Positions 7,389 through 15,614 of a DNA stretch of 23,085 nucleotides are shown here, piece after piece (the stretch's first letter is position 1; each line of letters starts with the position of its first letter). The DNA is from JBBCJT01 sp037190665 (GTDB lineage: Bacteria; Pseudomonadota; Alphaproteobacteria; Acetobacterales; Acetobacteraceae). The notes beneath the pieces were generated by a model. That model was not told where the DNA came from and ran no database searches. It saw only the letters and a program-made list of their open reading frames with translations. The position numbers and the translations under genes were made by a program. The stretch lies in assembly GCA_037190665.1 (NCBI GenBank), contig JBBCJT010000040.1:1-23085 (forward strand), given 5' to 3'.

Positions 7389-7595
7389 CCGACGGCTGGC
7401 AGCCTGCCGGAATCCAGTCCTGCTCGCCATGCCCGCTCGATGTGAACCACAGGCACAAGCGCACGGACCTCTATCGGGCTTCATGCGCATGTCGCATGGC
7501 AGGGTCCACGATTTCGCCCCAGCTCGATGCAACCCCTCCCTGCGGCCATTCATTGGTCGACTGATTGCTCAAAAGCAGTGAGGGACACCGGCCTG

Positions 7596-8180
7596 ATGTC
7601 AGCCACGACGCTTCCGAGTTTCCACGACGAACTGATTACCGTGCTGCCGCGGCTCAGGATCCAGGCGCTTGCCCTGACCCGGAACCGGTCCGCCGCCGAC
7701 GATCTGGTGCAGGACGCCGTCACCAACGCGCTTGCCGCCAAGCACAGCTTCACTCCCGGCACGAACTTCGCCGCGTGGATGCATCGCATCCTGCGCAACC
7801 GCTTCATCTCCAATCTGCGCCGGCAACGGGAAACCGGCGATATCGAGGATGTTCCGGCAGCGGCCTTCGCCGTCGGCCCGGACCAGCATGATCGTCTGGC
7901 CCTGCGCGAGCTGTCCGCCGCGCTGACGCGGCTGCCCGCGGATCAGCGCGAGGCCCTGTTCATGGTGGTCCTGGAAGGACTTTCATACGAGGAGGTCGCG
8001 GAGGCGACGGGCTGTGCCGTGGGCACCGCCAAGAGCCGCGTGTTCCGCGCCCGCCGCCAGCTTGAAGCCTGGCTCACCGGTGATCCGGAGCCTGCCCGCC
8101 CGGCCCGCAAGGACGATACTCAGCCGGCTGCGCGGCCTGCGACCAAGTCGAGTAATGCGAGCGTCGGCATAATGGTGTAA
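7596..8180 (+). CDS. EcfG-like RNA polymerase sigma factor (copy 2)
   Basis: A 194-residue ECF sigma factor related to, but diverged from, the preceding one. The sigma2 region (about 12-80) includes LPRLRIQALALTRNRSAADDLVQDAV and GTNFAAWMHRILRNRFISNLRRQR. The sigma4 region (about 108-165) includes LTRLPADQREALFMVVLEGLSYEEVAEATGCAVGTAKSRVFRARRQL. A 35-residue polar, proline- and alanine-rich tail extends past sigma4 and is absent from copy 1. The ATG at 7596 has GAGGGA 11 bases upstream. The frame continues to 7527, but that extension has no sigma similarity. It is followed after 38 bases by nepR, so the two are probably co-transcribed and copy 2 may be a second NepR client. Confidence 0.9.
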   Translation: MSATTLPSFHDELITVLPRLRIQALALTRNRSAADDLVQDAVTNALAAKHSFTPGTNFAAWMHRILRNRFISNLRRQRETGDIEDVPAAAFAVGPDQHDRLALRELSAALTRLPADQREALFMVVLEGLSYEEVAEATGCAVGTAKSRVFRARRQLEAWLTGDPEPARPARKDDTQPAARPATKSSNASVGIMV

Positions 8181-8204
8181 TCAACCTCTCCGCGAATGAA
8201 GGCC

Positions 8205-8218
8205 GGGCCATAAGGCCC
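8205..8218 (+). other. Hairpin abutting the nepR start codon
   Basis: GGGCC-ATAA-GGCCC ends on the base immediately before the ATG at 8219. The only Shine-Dalgarno-like sequence (GAAGG, 8198-8202) lies just before the stem. The hairpin could limit ribosome access or act as a weak attenuator between the sigma gene and nepR. Confidence 0.4.
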
Positions 8219-8416
8219 ATGGAGATGCACCCGATCGAACGGCCGCCGTACAAACCCCGACCTTCCGCAACACGTCCCTCATCGGGGCGTGGGCGGAAGG
8301 ATGCGGCGTTCGACCTGTGGTTGCAGCGCGGCCTGCATCAGATGTTCGACGACGTCGCGCGAGAGCCAATCCCCGACGAGCTGCTCAAGCTGATCGAGGA
8401 CGATCAGAACAAGTAG
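8219..8416 (+). CDS. nepR: Anti-sigma factor NepR
   Basis: A 65-residue anti-sigma factor that binds EcfG and is captured by phosphorylated PhyR. The diagnostic helices are residues 31-46 (FDLWLQRGLHQMFDDV) and 50-61 (PIPDELLKLIED), which match the NepR consensus closely. The N-terminal 28 residues are basic, proline-rich and probably disordered, as usual for NepR. Two in-frame ATGs (8219 and 8225) are possible starts. It lies downstream of the second sigma gene rather than between phyR and ecfG, and it is the only NepR seen here, so it may have to regulate both sigma factors. Confidence 0.92.
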   Translation: MEMHPIERPPYKPRPSATRPSSGRGRKDAAFDLWLQRGLHQMFDDVAREPIPDELLKLIEDDQNK

Positions 8417-8691
8417 CCTGACCGACCTATCGGCCGCATCGCGGATGGATCGGAGAGTGTCATGGCCGGCCGCTTGCCATCGCGGGGCGCGGCCGTTGCA
8501 CGAATTTTTCTGGAATATATTGATAACGTAGCGTTTCCGCGTTGCTTCCGCAGCCCGGCCGCAGCGAAGCTTTCCTGGAAAGATGGGAGCCTTGTTCCGT
8601 TGCGGATGGAGGCAGGACGGGTGCCGTTGATCCACGCGGGCGATACCCGTCAAGGTTGCAGAGCGGCCGCGTCCTGCCGGATGATGTGCCG

Positions 8692-10031
8692 GTGATCACG
8701 GGCCGATACGGCTGGGCGCTGCTTCTGGCGATACCGGCCTTCATCTGGCCGGCCCTCTACAACGGCTATCCGCTCGTCTTCGCCGACACCGGCACGTATC
8801 TCGATCAGGCACTGCGCGGCTATGCGGGGTGGGATCGCCCGCCCGCCTACAGCGTCGCGATCCTGCCCCTGCATCTTTCGCTGACGACATGGCCCGTGAT
8901 CGTCGTGCAGGCGCTGGTCACCGCGCACATGCTGTGGCTCGCCCGGCGCACGCTGGTCCCCGAGGCCGGCTTCGCCGGGCTGGTCGGGGTCTGCGCGCTG
9001 CTTTCGCTTGGCACCATCGCGCCCTGGATCGTCGGGCAGCTCCTGCCGGATCTGTTCACCCCTTTGCTGGTGCTGGCCCTGAGCCTGCTGGCGCTGGTGC
9101 CGGACCGGCTCGGCTGGAGCGGGCGGCTGTGGTGCATGGCGATCGTCACCATCGCGATCGCGGTCCACTACAGCCATCTGCCGCTCGCGCTCGGACTGCT
9201 GATCTGCCTGCTGCTGCTGCGCCGGCTGCGGCGGCCGGCCACTTCACTCGGCATCGGCGGGCTGGCGCGGCTGTGCGTGCCGATCCTGCTTGCGGTCGTC
9301 GGATGGATCAGCGTCAACAGCGCGGCGCACGACCGCGCGGCGCTGTCGCCGTTCGGGGGCGTCTTCCTGCTCGCGCGCGTCATCCATGACGGGCCCGGGC
9401 TGGACTATCTCCGCCGCGCCTGCCCCGCCGCCGGCTACCGGCTCTGCCCGTATCTGGATGCCATCCGCGGCACGTCGGACACGTTCCTGTGGGACGAGGA
9501 CAGCGCCATGAACCTCGCCGGCGGGCCGAAGGTGGTCGCCGAGGAGGCGATGACGATCGTCACCGCCGCGGTGGCGGAGGAACCCTGGCGGCAGGCGCGG
9601 GCCTCGCTTCGCAACGCCTTCTCCCAGTTCCGGCAGTACCGCAGCGGCGACGGGCTGGAGCCGTGGCCCGACGATCCGGGACCGCTCGCGACGCTGAAGG
9701 CGCACTTCCCGCCCCGCGAGGCGGCGGCGTATCTCGCGTCACGGCAGTCGCGGGATGACCTCGACCTGATCCACGTCCTGTCGCCCGTTCATGTGGCGGT
9801 GGAGACCATCGCCATGGTGGTCTGCCTTGTTCTGGCGATCATCCTGCGCCGGACGCCCGCCGGGCAGTTCTGCGCCGCCGTCCTGCTGGCGCTCGTCGGC
9901 AACGCGATCCTCGCGGGTGCGCTGTCCTCGGTGCATCCGCGCTATCAGGCGCGGCTGATCTGGCTCGCGGTGTTCGCGGCGTGGGTGGGTGTCGAGCAGT
10001 GGCGGATCGTGCGGGCCGGGGGCCGGGCGGC

Positions 10032-10053
<22 letters not shown>
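8692..10053 (+). CDS. Polytopic inner-membrane protein, possibly a GT-C-like glycosyltransferase
   Basis: About 453 residues with roughly ten hydrophobic segments. I do not recognise a named family. The first membrane span leads into PALYNGYPLVFADTGTYLDQALRGYAGWDRPPAYSV, a conserved-looking periplasmic loop with an acidic residue just after the first span. A non-membrane segment of about 140 residues (HDRAALSPFGGVFLLARVIH through DLIHVLSPVH) sits before the last three spans. This plan recalls GT-C glycosyltransferases, but the idea is speculative. The start is uncertain: GTG at 8692 or 8686 fits the beginning of the membrane span, whereas the frame opens at a TTG at 8542 with unconvincing sequence. 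Its last 22 bases overlap a tRNA gene on the other strand. Confidence 0.75.
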
Positions 10054-10106
<53 letters not shown>

Positions 10107-10416
10107 ATGCGGCGCGAAGGCGGCCTCTCTAAGCGGACGGCGCGACGTAGGCAACCCTCTAGGAGGATGCGGTCGACGGTCTGCGCCCGAGACATGCATG
10201 AGGATCCTGATCCATCCCCGGACGCACGGGCCTGCGAAACCGGGCTCTCCCGGGCACTCCCGTCGCACGATGTTCTTCGATGCCTGTCAGGCCGACCGCC
10301 ACCGACTCGGGAAAAGCCAGCTTGCGGGCTCGACGTGACACCTGCCCGCGCCTGAAACGCGAAAGGCGCCGCCGGGGGAGAACCCCGGAGGCGCCCGATG
10401 ATGGCCGACTCGCCAG
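10107..10416. other. Gene-free stretch between tRNA-Thr and the first PEP-CTERM gene
   Basis: About 310 bases with no convincing coding potential in any frame. The tRNA promoter is expected at its left end. A terminator for the PEP-CTERM gene lies at its right end. Nothing else is recognised. Confidence 0.6.
10365..10395 (-). terminator. Rho-independent terminator after PEP-CTERM protein 1
   Basis: GGCGCC (10365-10370) pairs with GGCGCC (10390-10395), and CCGGGG (10372-10377) pairs with CCCCGG (10383-10388), with one internal mismatch and a short loop. On the minus strand it is followed by TTTCGCGTTTC. It lies about 21 bases after the stop codon. Confidence 0.7.
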
Positions 10417-11196
10417 TCAGGCCTTGTGGTTCAGGCGACGGCTGGCGAAGGACAGGCCCAGCAGCCCGAAACCGAAGAGGGCAATGGTCGACGGCTCCGG
10501 AACGGCGCCCAGATACCGCGCGCTCCCATCATAGCGCACGTAGTCGTAAGTACCGGCGATGACATGACCCGTGGTTGCATCCACCAGATATGACCACGCC
10601 ACGGCGTACCATTCGATAGGTGCTGTGAGGTCCGTCAGGATTCTATCGAGTTCATCGTAATCCAGGAGGCCGATACCGTCATAACTGCCCCCGGGATACG
10701 AACAATTATAGCAATCTACATCGATTCCCTCATAGAAGCCGCTGTATCTGAGATATCCTCCCCCTACGTCTTCCGAAGAACTTGCACTGGTTACAAATAC
10801 GATATTTGCATTGTCATAGAAATTTGGATTGTAATCCCATACGTACTGGAAGGCTCTTAGCTGGGAATCACCACCGGACAATCCGGATACAGAGCGCAGC
10901 TCATTGCTGTAAAGGCCGACAAGCGGTGTAATTTCGCCAGTGAGTTGCCTGGTAAGATAGTACTCGGTGGATATCTGGGCTGTGGTCGTCCCGGGAATGA
11001 TCTGTGCCGTCATGCTGAAGACGGTCGGTGCAAATGTATCATCCCTTACCGAAGCGCCGTTGCCCGCCGCGGTCGTTACCTCTCGGCTGGTCGCCGTGAT
11101 CTCGAAACCGAACGCAGCAGCCTGGGCGGTCGGCAGCGTGGCCAGAATGGATACCAGCGCCGTCGTCGCACAGGCGGCTTTCAGAAAGCCTCTCAC
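10417..11196 (-). CDS. PEP-CTERM sorting domain protein (paralog 1)
   Basis: A secreted 259-residue protein. It has a signal peptide (about 1-27, ending AQAAA), a strand-rich body and a C-terminal PEP-CTERM signal: VPEPS, a hydrophobic helix (TIALFGFGLLGLSF) and the basic end ASRRLNHKA. Proteins with this tail are processed by an exosortase and delivered to the cell surface or matrix. A CxxCSY motif (DCYNCSYPGG) followed by LDYDEL lies near residue 165 and is shared with the neighbouring paralog. I choose GTG at 11196 because GAAGGA lies nine bases before it and because it aligns with the paralog's start; the TTG at 11205 is too close to that ribosome site. GC content in sample lines is about 37-45 percent, far below neighbours. 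Confidence 0.88.
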   Translation of the reverse strand: MRGFLKAACATTALVSILATLPTAQAAAFGFEITATSREVTTAAGNGASVRDDTFAPTVFSMTAQIIPGTTTAQISTEYYLTRQLTGEITPLVGLYSNELRSVSGLSGGDSQLRAFQYVWDYNPNFYDNANIVFVTSASSSEDVGGGYLRYSGFYEGIDVDCYNCSYPGGSYDGIGLLDYDELDRILTDLTAPIEWYAVAWSYLVDATTGHVIAGTYDYVRYDGSARYLGAVPEPSTIALFGFGLLGLSFASRRLNHKA

Positions 11197-11205
11197 AATC
11201 GTCAA

Positions 11206-11211
11206 TCCTTC
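11206..11211 (-). promoter_or_regulatory. Ribosome binding site fixing a GTG start
   Basis: GAAGGA on the minus strand lies nine bases before the GTG at 11196. It is too close to the TTG at 11205 to serve that codon. Confidence 0.6.
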
Positions 11212-11420
11212 AATAGTTCTGCAATCGCACGGTCGACCAATGACCGCGCGATCAACCTGTTAGCAAAAAATGCACCACATATGTATACTATTGGTTGAGT
11301 TCGGCTTTTCGCGCGACCCACCCACCCGGGAACACAAACTGTAAGAAATTCTGACAGATAACCGTCGATTCACACCGGATTCGCATCCTCGGACGACACT
11401 GAAATGGCGAGACGCGAAGA

Positions 11421-11447
11421 CGCCGCCAAGGTCTCCCCCCGGCGGCG
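11421..11447 (-). terminator. Candidate terminator after PEP-CTERM protein 2
   Basis: A seven-base stem, CGCCGCC/GGCGGCG (11421-11427 and 11441-11447), with a 13-base loop. It lies about 31 bases after the stop and is followed on the minus strand by TCTTC. It is weaker than the terminator of paralog 1. Confidence 0.45.
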
Positions 11448-11478
11448 CCCAATACGCTCGTGAACTTGCGCCGGCCGC

Positions 11479-12261
11479 TCAGCCCCTGCGCGTCAGACGA
11501 CGGCTGGCGAAGGACATTCCGAGCAAGCCAATGCCGAACATGGCGATGGCTGACGGTTCCGGTACGGGCCCGAGATACGTCCCCCTGCCGTTATACTGCA
11601 GGTACTCAAAAGAGCCGGCGACGATGCTTCTGGCCGAGGAGTCCCAGAGATACGATTCCCCCGTGACACTCCAGTCGATGCGCGCATCGGCCACGGCCAG
11701 GATATCGGCGATGATGTCGTAGTCCAGCGAGGACAGGCTATCCAGGCTCTCCCCGAGATAGGAACATCGAGTGCAGTAGGCATAGATCGTTTCCGAGAAA
11801 TGCCTCCTTTCGAAAATACCGCCTCCCAGATCCACTTCCGATGAGACGACTGTCAGGAATACCAGGGAAAAGACGTCATAATACGACGGATCATCCGTCC
11901 AGAACGACTGCGTCGCCCTGACGGTGGATGTGACGTTATCCAGATTCGATATCGCCAGCGCTTCCGCTGTGTATGAGCTTTGCAGATGCTCAGCCGACCC
12001 CTCGATCTTTCTTGTGGTGTACACCGATCCGCTGGTGTCTTCATTGGTGCTGGTTCCGGGGACGACCCGCACCGACGTGGTGAAGACGGTGGGAACATAG
12101 CCGGTGTCGATCTGCACACCCCCGTTGATCGTCGTCATCGGGATGCGCCGGTCTTTTGTCGTTATCTCAAACCGAAACTCCGCGGCCCCAGCCTCCGGCA
12201 GCGCAGCCCAGGCCAACAGCAGCGCCGAAGTGGCGCATACGGTTCTTAGAATATCTTTCAA
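11479..12261 (-). CDS. PEP-CTERM sorting domain protein (paralog 2)
   Basis: A secreted 260-residue protein colinear with the PEP-CTERM protein next to it, so the pair probably arose by tandem duplication. Shared features are the signal peptide start (CATSALLL against CATTALVS), PTVF, VPGTST, the acidic GGG segment before F-x-E-x-I, CxxCSY (YCTRCSYLGE) with SLDYD, and the C-terminal tail PVPEPSAIAMFGIGLLGMSF with basic end ASRRLTRRG. The start is a TTG with GAGGA eight bases upstream; no in-frame ATG near the signal peptide is available. No exosortase gene is present in the window. The function of the ectodomain is unknown; a surface or extracellular-matrix role is inferred from the tail. Confidence 0.88.
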   Translation of the reverse strand: MKDILRTVCATSALLLAWAALPEAGAAEFRFEITTKDRRIPMTTINGGVQIDTGYVPTVFTTSVRVVPGTSTNEDTSGSVYTTRKIEGSAEHLQSSYTAEALAISNLDNVTSTVRATQSFWTDDPSYYDVFSLVFLTVVSSEVDLGGGIFERRHFSETIYAYCTRCSYLGESLDSLSSLDYDIIADILAVADARIDWSVTGESYLWDSSARSIVAGSFEYLQYNGRGTYLGPVPEPSAIAMFGIGLLGMSFASRRLTRRG

Positions 12262-12269
12262 AATCGGAT

Positions 12270-12274
12270 TCCTC
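12270..12274 (-). promoter_or_regulatory. Ribosome binding site fixing a TTG start
   Basis: GAGGA on the minus strand, eight bases before the TTG at 12261, supports this unusual start for PEP-CTERM paralog 2. Confidence 0.6.
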
Positions 12275-12293
12275 GATTGAAGTTACGATGGCG

Positions 12294-12310
12294 TGATCAG
12301 TTAATGATCA
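12294..12310. promoter_or_regulatory. Possible operator: paired TGATCA sites
   Basis: TGATCA occurs at 12294-12299 and 12305-12310, 11 bases apart start to start, about 33-50 bases upstream of the PEP-CTERM paralog 2 start codon. Each unit is a palindrome and the pair lies on one face of the helix. On the minus strand a TTGTTG lies upstream at promoter-like distance. No regulator is identified. Confidence 0.3.
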
Positions 12311-12591
12311 CCTAATCAAGCTAGGGACAACAAAAGTCCGCGGCAACCGCTGTGGACTGGCTGTATATCGCACCCCCGTAGTTGTAAGATATTTCGACAC
12401 TCGGCCGTCCCACGATGACCCTGATCAGGCAACGGACGCTACTTCGGGTACGTGCCCTCGGGCGCGCCGTCGCTTGCCTTGGCATCGGCCCCGCATCCGC
12501 CCGCCCTCCTCCCGTCCTCGCGCCTTGCCTGTCGGGCCCTGCTTCCCGCCACAGGCGCTTGACGCCGCCCCGCCGCCGGGGATTGTGGCGC

Positions 12592-12780
12592 ATGGACGCA
12601 CCCCGCCGCCCTGCCCCCACTCGCACGGACCGCGCCGAAGCCGCGCAGCGCGAGCGGGCGGAGCGTGAGGCGGCCGCCCTGCGGGAGAACCTGCGCCGCC
12701 GCAAGGCCCAGTCCCGCGCCCGCACCGAAGACCCCTCCCCGTCGCCCGAATCGTTGCGGCGCGACCCGCCGGCCCGCTAA
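12592..12780 (+). CDS. Small basic protein of unknown function
   Basis: A 62-residue, highly charged protein, MDAPRRPAPTRTDRAEAAQR onward, with a central helix (EREAAALRENLRRRKAQSRAR) and a proline-rich end. The LRENLRRRKAQ-RAR helix is a pattern I recall from short conserved hypothetical proteins of Alphaproteobacteria, but I cannot name a family. The frame is open from 12415; I use the ATG at 12592 because the upstream part has no protein-like character. It ends 45 bases before dcd on the same strand. It may bind nucleic acid or ribosomes, judging only by composition. Confidence 0.5.
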   Translation: MDAPRRPAPTRTDRAEAAQRERAEREAAALRENLRRRKAQSRARTEDPSPSPESLRRDPPAR

Positions 12781-12825
12781 GCCGACCTCTCTGTCCGGAT
12801 TGCCCCTGCCCATGATGCTGCCCGC

Positions 12826-13382
12826 ATGAGTGTGATGTCCGACCGCTGGATCCGGCGGATGGCCACCGAACACGGCATGATCGAGCCGTTCGTCGAGAGC
12901 CAGAAGCGCGACGGCGTCATCAGCTACGGCCTGTCCTCCTACGGCTACGACGCGCGCGTGGCCGACGAGTTCAAGGTCTTCACCAACGTCGACTCCGCGG
13001 TGGTGGACCCGAAGGCGTTCAGCCCGTCCTCCTTCGTCGATCGCCGCGGGCCGGTCTGCATCGTGCCGCCGAACTCCTTCGCGCTCGCGCACACGATCGA
13101 ATATTTCCGCATCCCGCGCGACGTGCTGGTGATCTGCCTCGGCAAGTCCACCTACGCGCGCTGCGGCATCATCGTGAACGTCACCCCGCTCGAACCCGAA
13201 TGGGAGGGGCAGGTCACGATCGAGATCAGCAACACCACGCCGCTGCCCGCGAAGATCTACGCGAACGAGGGCATCTGCCAGTTCCTGTTCATCCAGGGCA
13301 ACGAACCCTGCGAGACGAGCTACGCGGACAAGGCGGGCAAATACATGCGCCAGACCGGCGTCTCGCTGCCGAGGCTCGGCTG

Positions 13383-13383
<1 letters not shown>
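12826..13383 (+). CDS. dcd: dCTP deaminase
   Basis: Converts dCTP to dUTP, the supply route for dTMP synthesis. The 185 residues contain the family motifs: DGVISYGLSSYGYDARV near residue 31, the active-site block GKSTYARCGIIVNVTPLEPEWEG (about 105-127, including the catalytic-region arginine and glutamate) and ANEGICQFLF. The length is typical of the trimeric prokaryotic enzyme. The ATG at 12826 begins MSVMSDRWIRRMA, a form common in Alphaproteobacteria, though no strong ribosome site is seen. Its TGA overlaps the murA ATG by one base (TGATG), pointing to translational coupling. Confidence 0.96.
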
Positions 13384-14645
<1,262 letters not shown>

Positions 14646-14649
14646 CGCG

Positions 14650-15441
14650 ATGACGGCGGCACCTCATTACGACGTGCTCGCCGTCCGCTACGCCAACGCA
14701 AGCCGGACGCCGGGCGACGTGTTCCTCAGCCGCGATCCGCACGATGCGCCGGGCGAGATGGACTACTTCGTCTGGGTGATCCGCAACGCGGACCGCACCA
14801 TCGTCGTGGACACCGGCTTCGGGCCGGAAGCGGCGGCGCGGCGCAAGCGCACGATCCTGCACCCGGTCGACCGGGCGCTCGCCTCGGTGGGCGTGGACTG
14901 CGCGACGGTGGCGGACGTGGTGATCACGCATCTGCACTACGACCACGCCGGCAACCTGCCACTGTTCCCGGCCGCGACGCTGCATCTGCAGGACGAGGAG
15001 ATGGCCTACGCGACCGGGCGCTTCATGTGCCACCCGGTCATCGCGCAGCCCTTCGATGTCGAGGACGTGTGCTGCATGGTGCGCCGCGTCTATGCCGGCC
15101 GCGTGCGGTTCCACGACGGCGATGCGGAGATCGCGCCGGGCGTCAGCCTGCACCATATCGGCGGGCACAGTTGCGGGCTGATGGCGGTCCGCGTCAGCAC
15201 GGCGCGGGGCAACGTCGTGCTCGCGTCGGACGCGACGCACTACTACGCCAACATGCAGCGCCGCGACCCGTTCCCGATCCTGTTCGACATCGGCGCGGTG
15301 CTGGAAGGCTATGAGCGGCTGCGCGCATTGGCCGACAGCGAGGACCACATCATCCCCGGCCACGACCCGCTGGTGCGCCAGCTCTATCCGCCTGTCCCGG
15401 GTGCCGACGCGGTGACGCTCCACACGCCGCCGCGCGCGTAG
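14650..15441 (+). CDS. Metallo-beta-lactamase-fold hydrolase, N-acyl homoserine lactonase family
   Basis: A 263-residue zinc hydrolase. The metal site is H94-x-H96-x-D98-H99 (THLHYDHAGN). Further ligands are the histidine in HHIGGHSCG, the aspartate in ASDATHYY and the histidine in IIPGHDP. The spacing and the neighbouring sequence fit the AiiA/AttM type of AHL lactonases, which open the lactone ring of quorum-sensing signals; activity on other lactones or esters is equally possible. GAAGGG lies about eight bases before the ATG, and the murA stop lies four bases upstream, so dcd, murA and this gene are probably one operon. No LuxI or LuxR gene is visible. Confidence 0.9.
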   Translation: MTAAPHYDVLAVRYANASRTPGDVFLSRDPHDAPGEMDYFVWVIRNADRTIVVDTGFGPEAAARRKRTILHPVDRALASVGVDCATVADVVITHLHYDHAGNLPLFPAATLHLQDEEMAYATGRFMCHPVIAQPFDVEDVCCMVRRVYAGRVRFHDGDAEIAPGVSLHHIGGHSCGLMAVRVSTARGNVVLASDATHYYANMQRRDPFPILFDIGAVLEGYERLRALADSEDHIIPGHDPLVRQLYPPVPGADAVTLHTPPRA

Positions 15442-15452
15442 GAACAGCGTCG

Positions 15453-15600
15453 CGCAGAATCCCCTCTCCCGCTTTGCGGGAGAGGGAGGGACCCGCGCTT
15501 GCGCGGGAGGGTGAGGGCGCGCGTGAGAGAGCGAAACGTCATCGTCACGCTTGCGGACATACCCTCACCCCGGCCCTCTCCCGCCACGCGGGAGAGGGAG
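15453..15600. repeat. Palindromic intergenic repeat element (two head-to-head units)
   Basis: Unit 1 has a perfect 11-base stem CCCTCTCCCGC/GCGGGAGAGGG (15462-15472, 15476-15486), a second hairpin CCCGCGC/GCGCGGG (15492-15507) and GGGTGAGGG (15509-15517). Unit 2 is inverted: CCCTCACCC (15562-15570) and CCCTCTCCCGC/GCGGGAGAGGG (15574-15584, 15588-15598). The element lies between convergent genes and may end transcription from both sides. The flanking CGCAGAATCCCC (15453-15464) recurs at the window end. Confidence 0.85.
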
Positions 15601-15614
15601 AAGAGGCGCAGCCG

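Larger units (their letters stand above)
12262..12591. other. Gene-free stretch upstream of PEP-CTERM protein 2
   Basis: About 330 bases. The left part is AT-richer and contains the likely PEP-CTERM promoter, two TGATCA half-sites and a hairpin (AGTCCGCGGC/GCTGTGGACT, 12335-12358). Two G-T pairs in the stem hold only when it is read on the plus strand. The right part is GC-rich with no recognised feature. Confidence 0.5.

Noticed and set aside
8512..8535. EcfG promoter before the polytopic membrane protein (GGAAT-N15-CGTT)
   Set aside because: It has one mismatch and a spacer shorter than the usual range, and the start codon is more than 150 bases downstream.
12335..12358. Riboswitch or terminator at the AGTCC/GGACT hairpin
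   Set aside because: The stem is complete only on the plus strand, where no gene follows closely; on the minus strand it has A-C mismatches, and no known riboswitch pattern is recognised.
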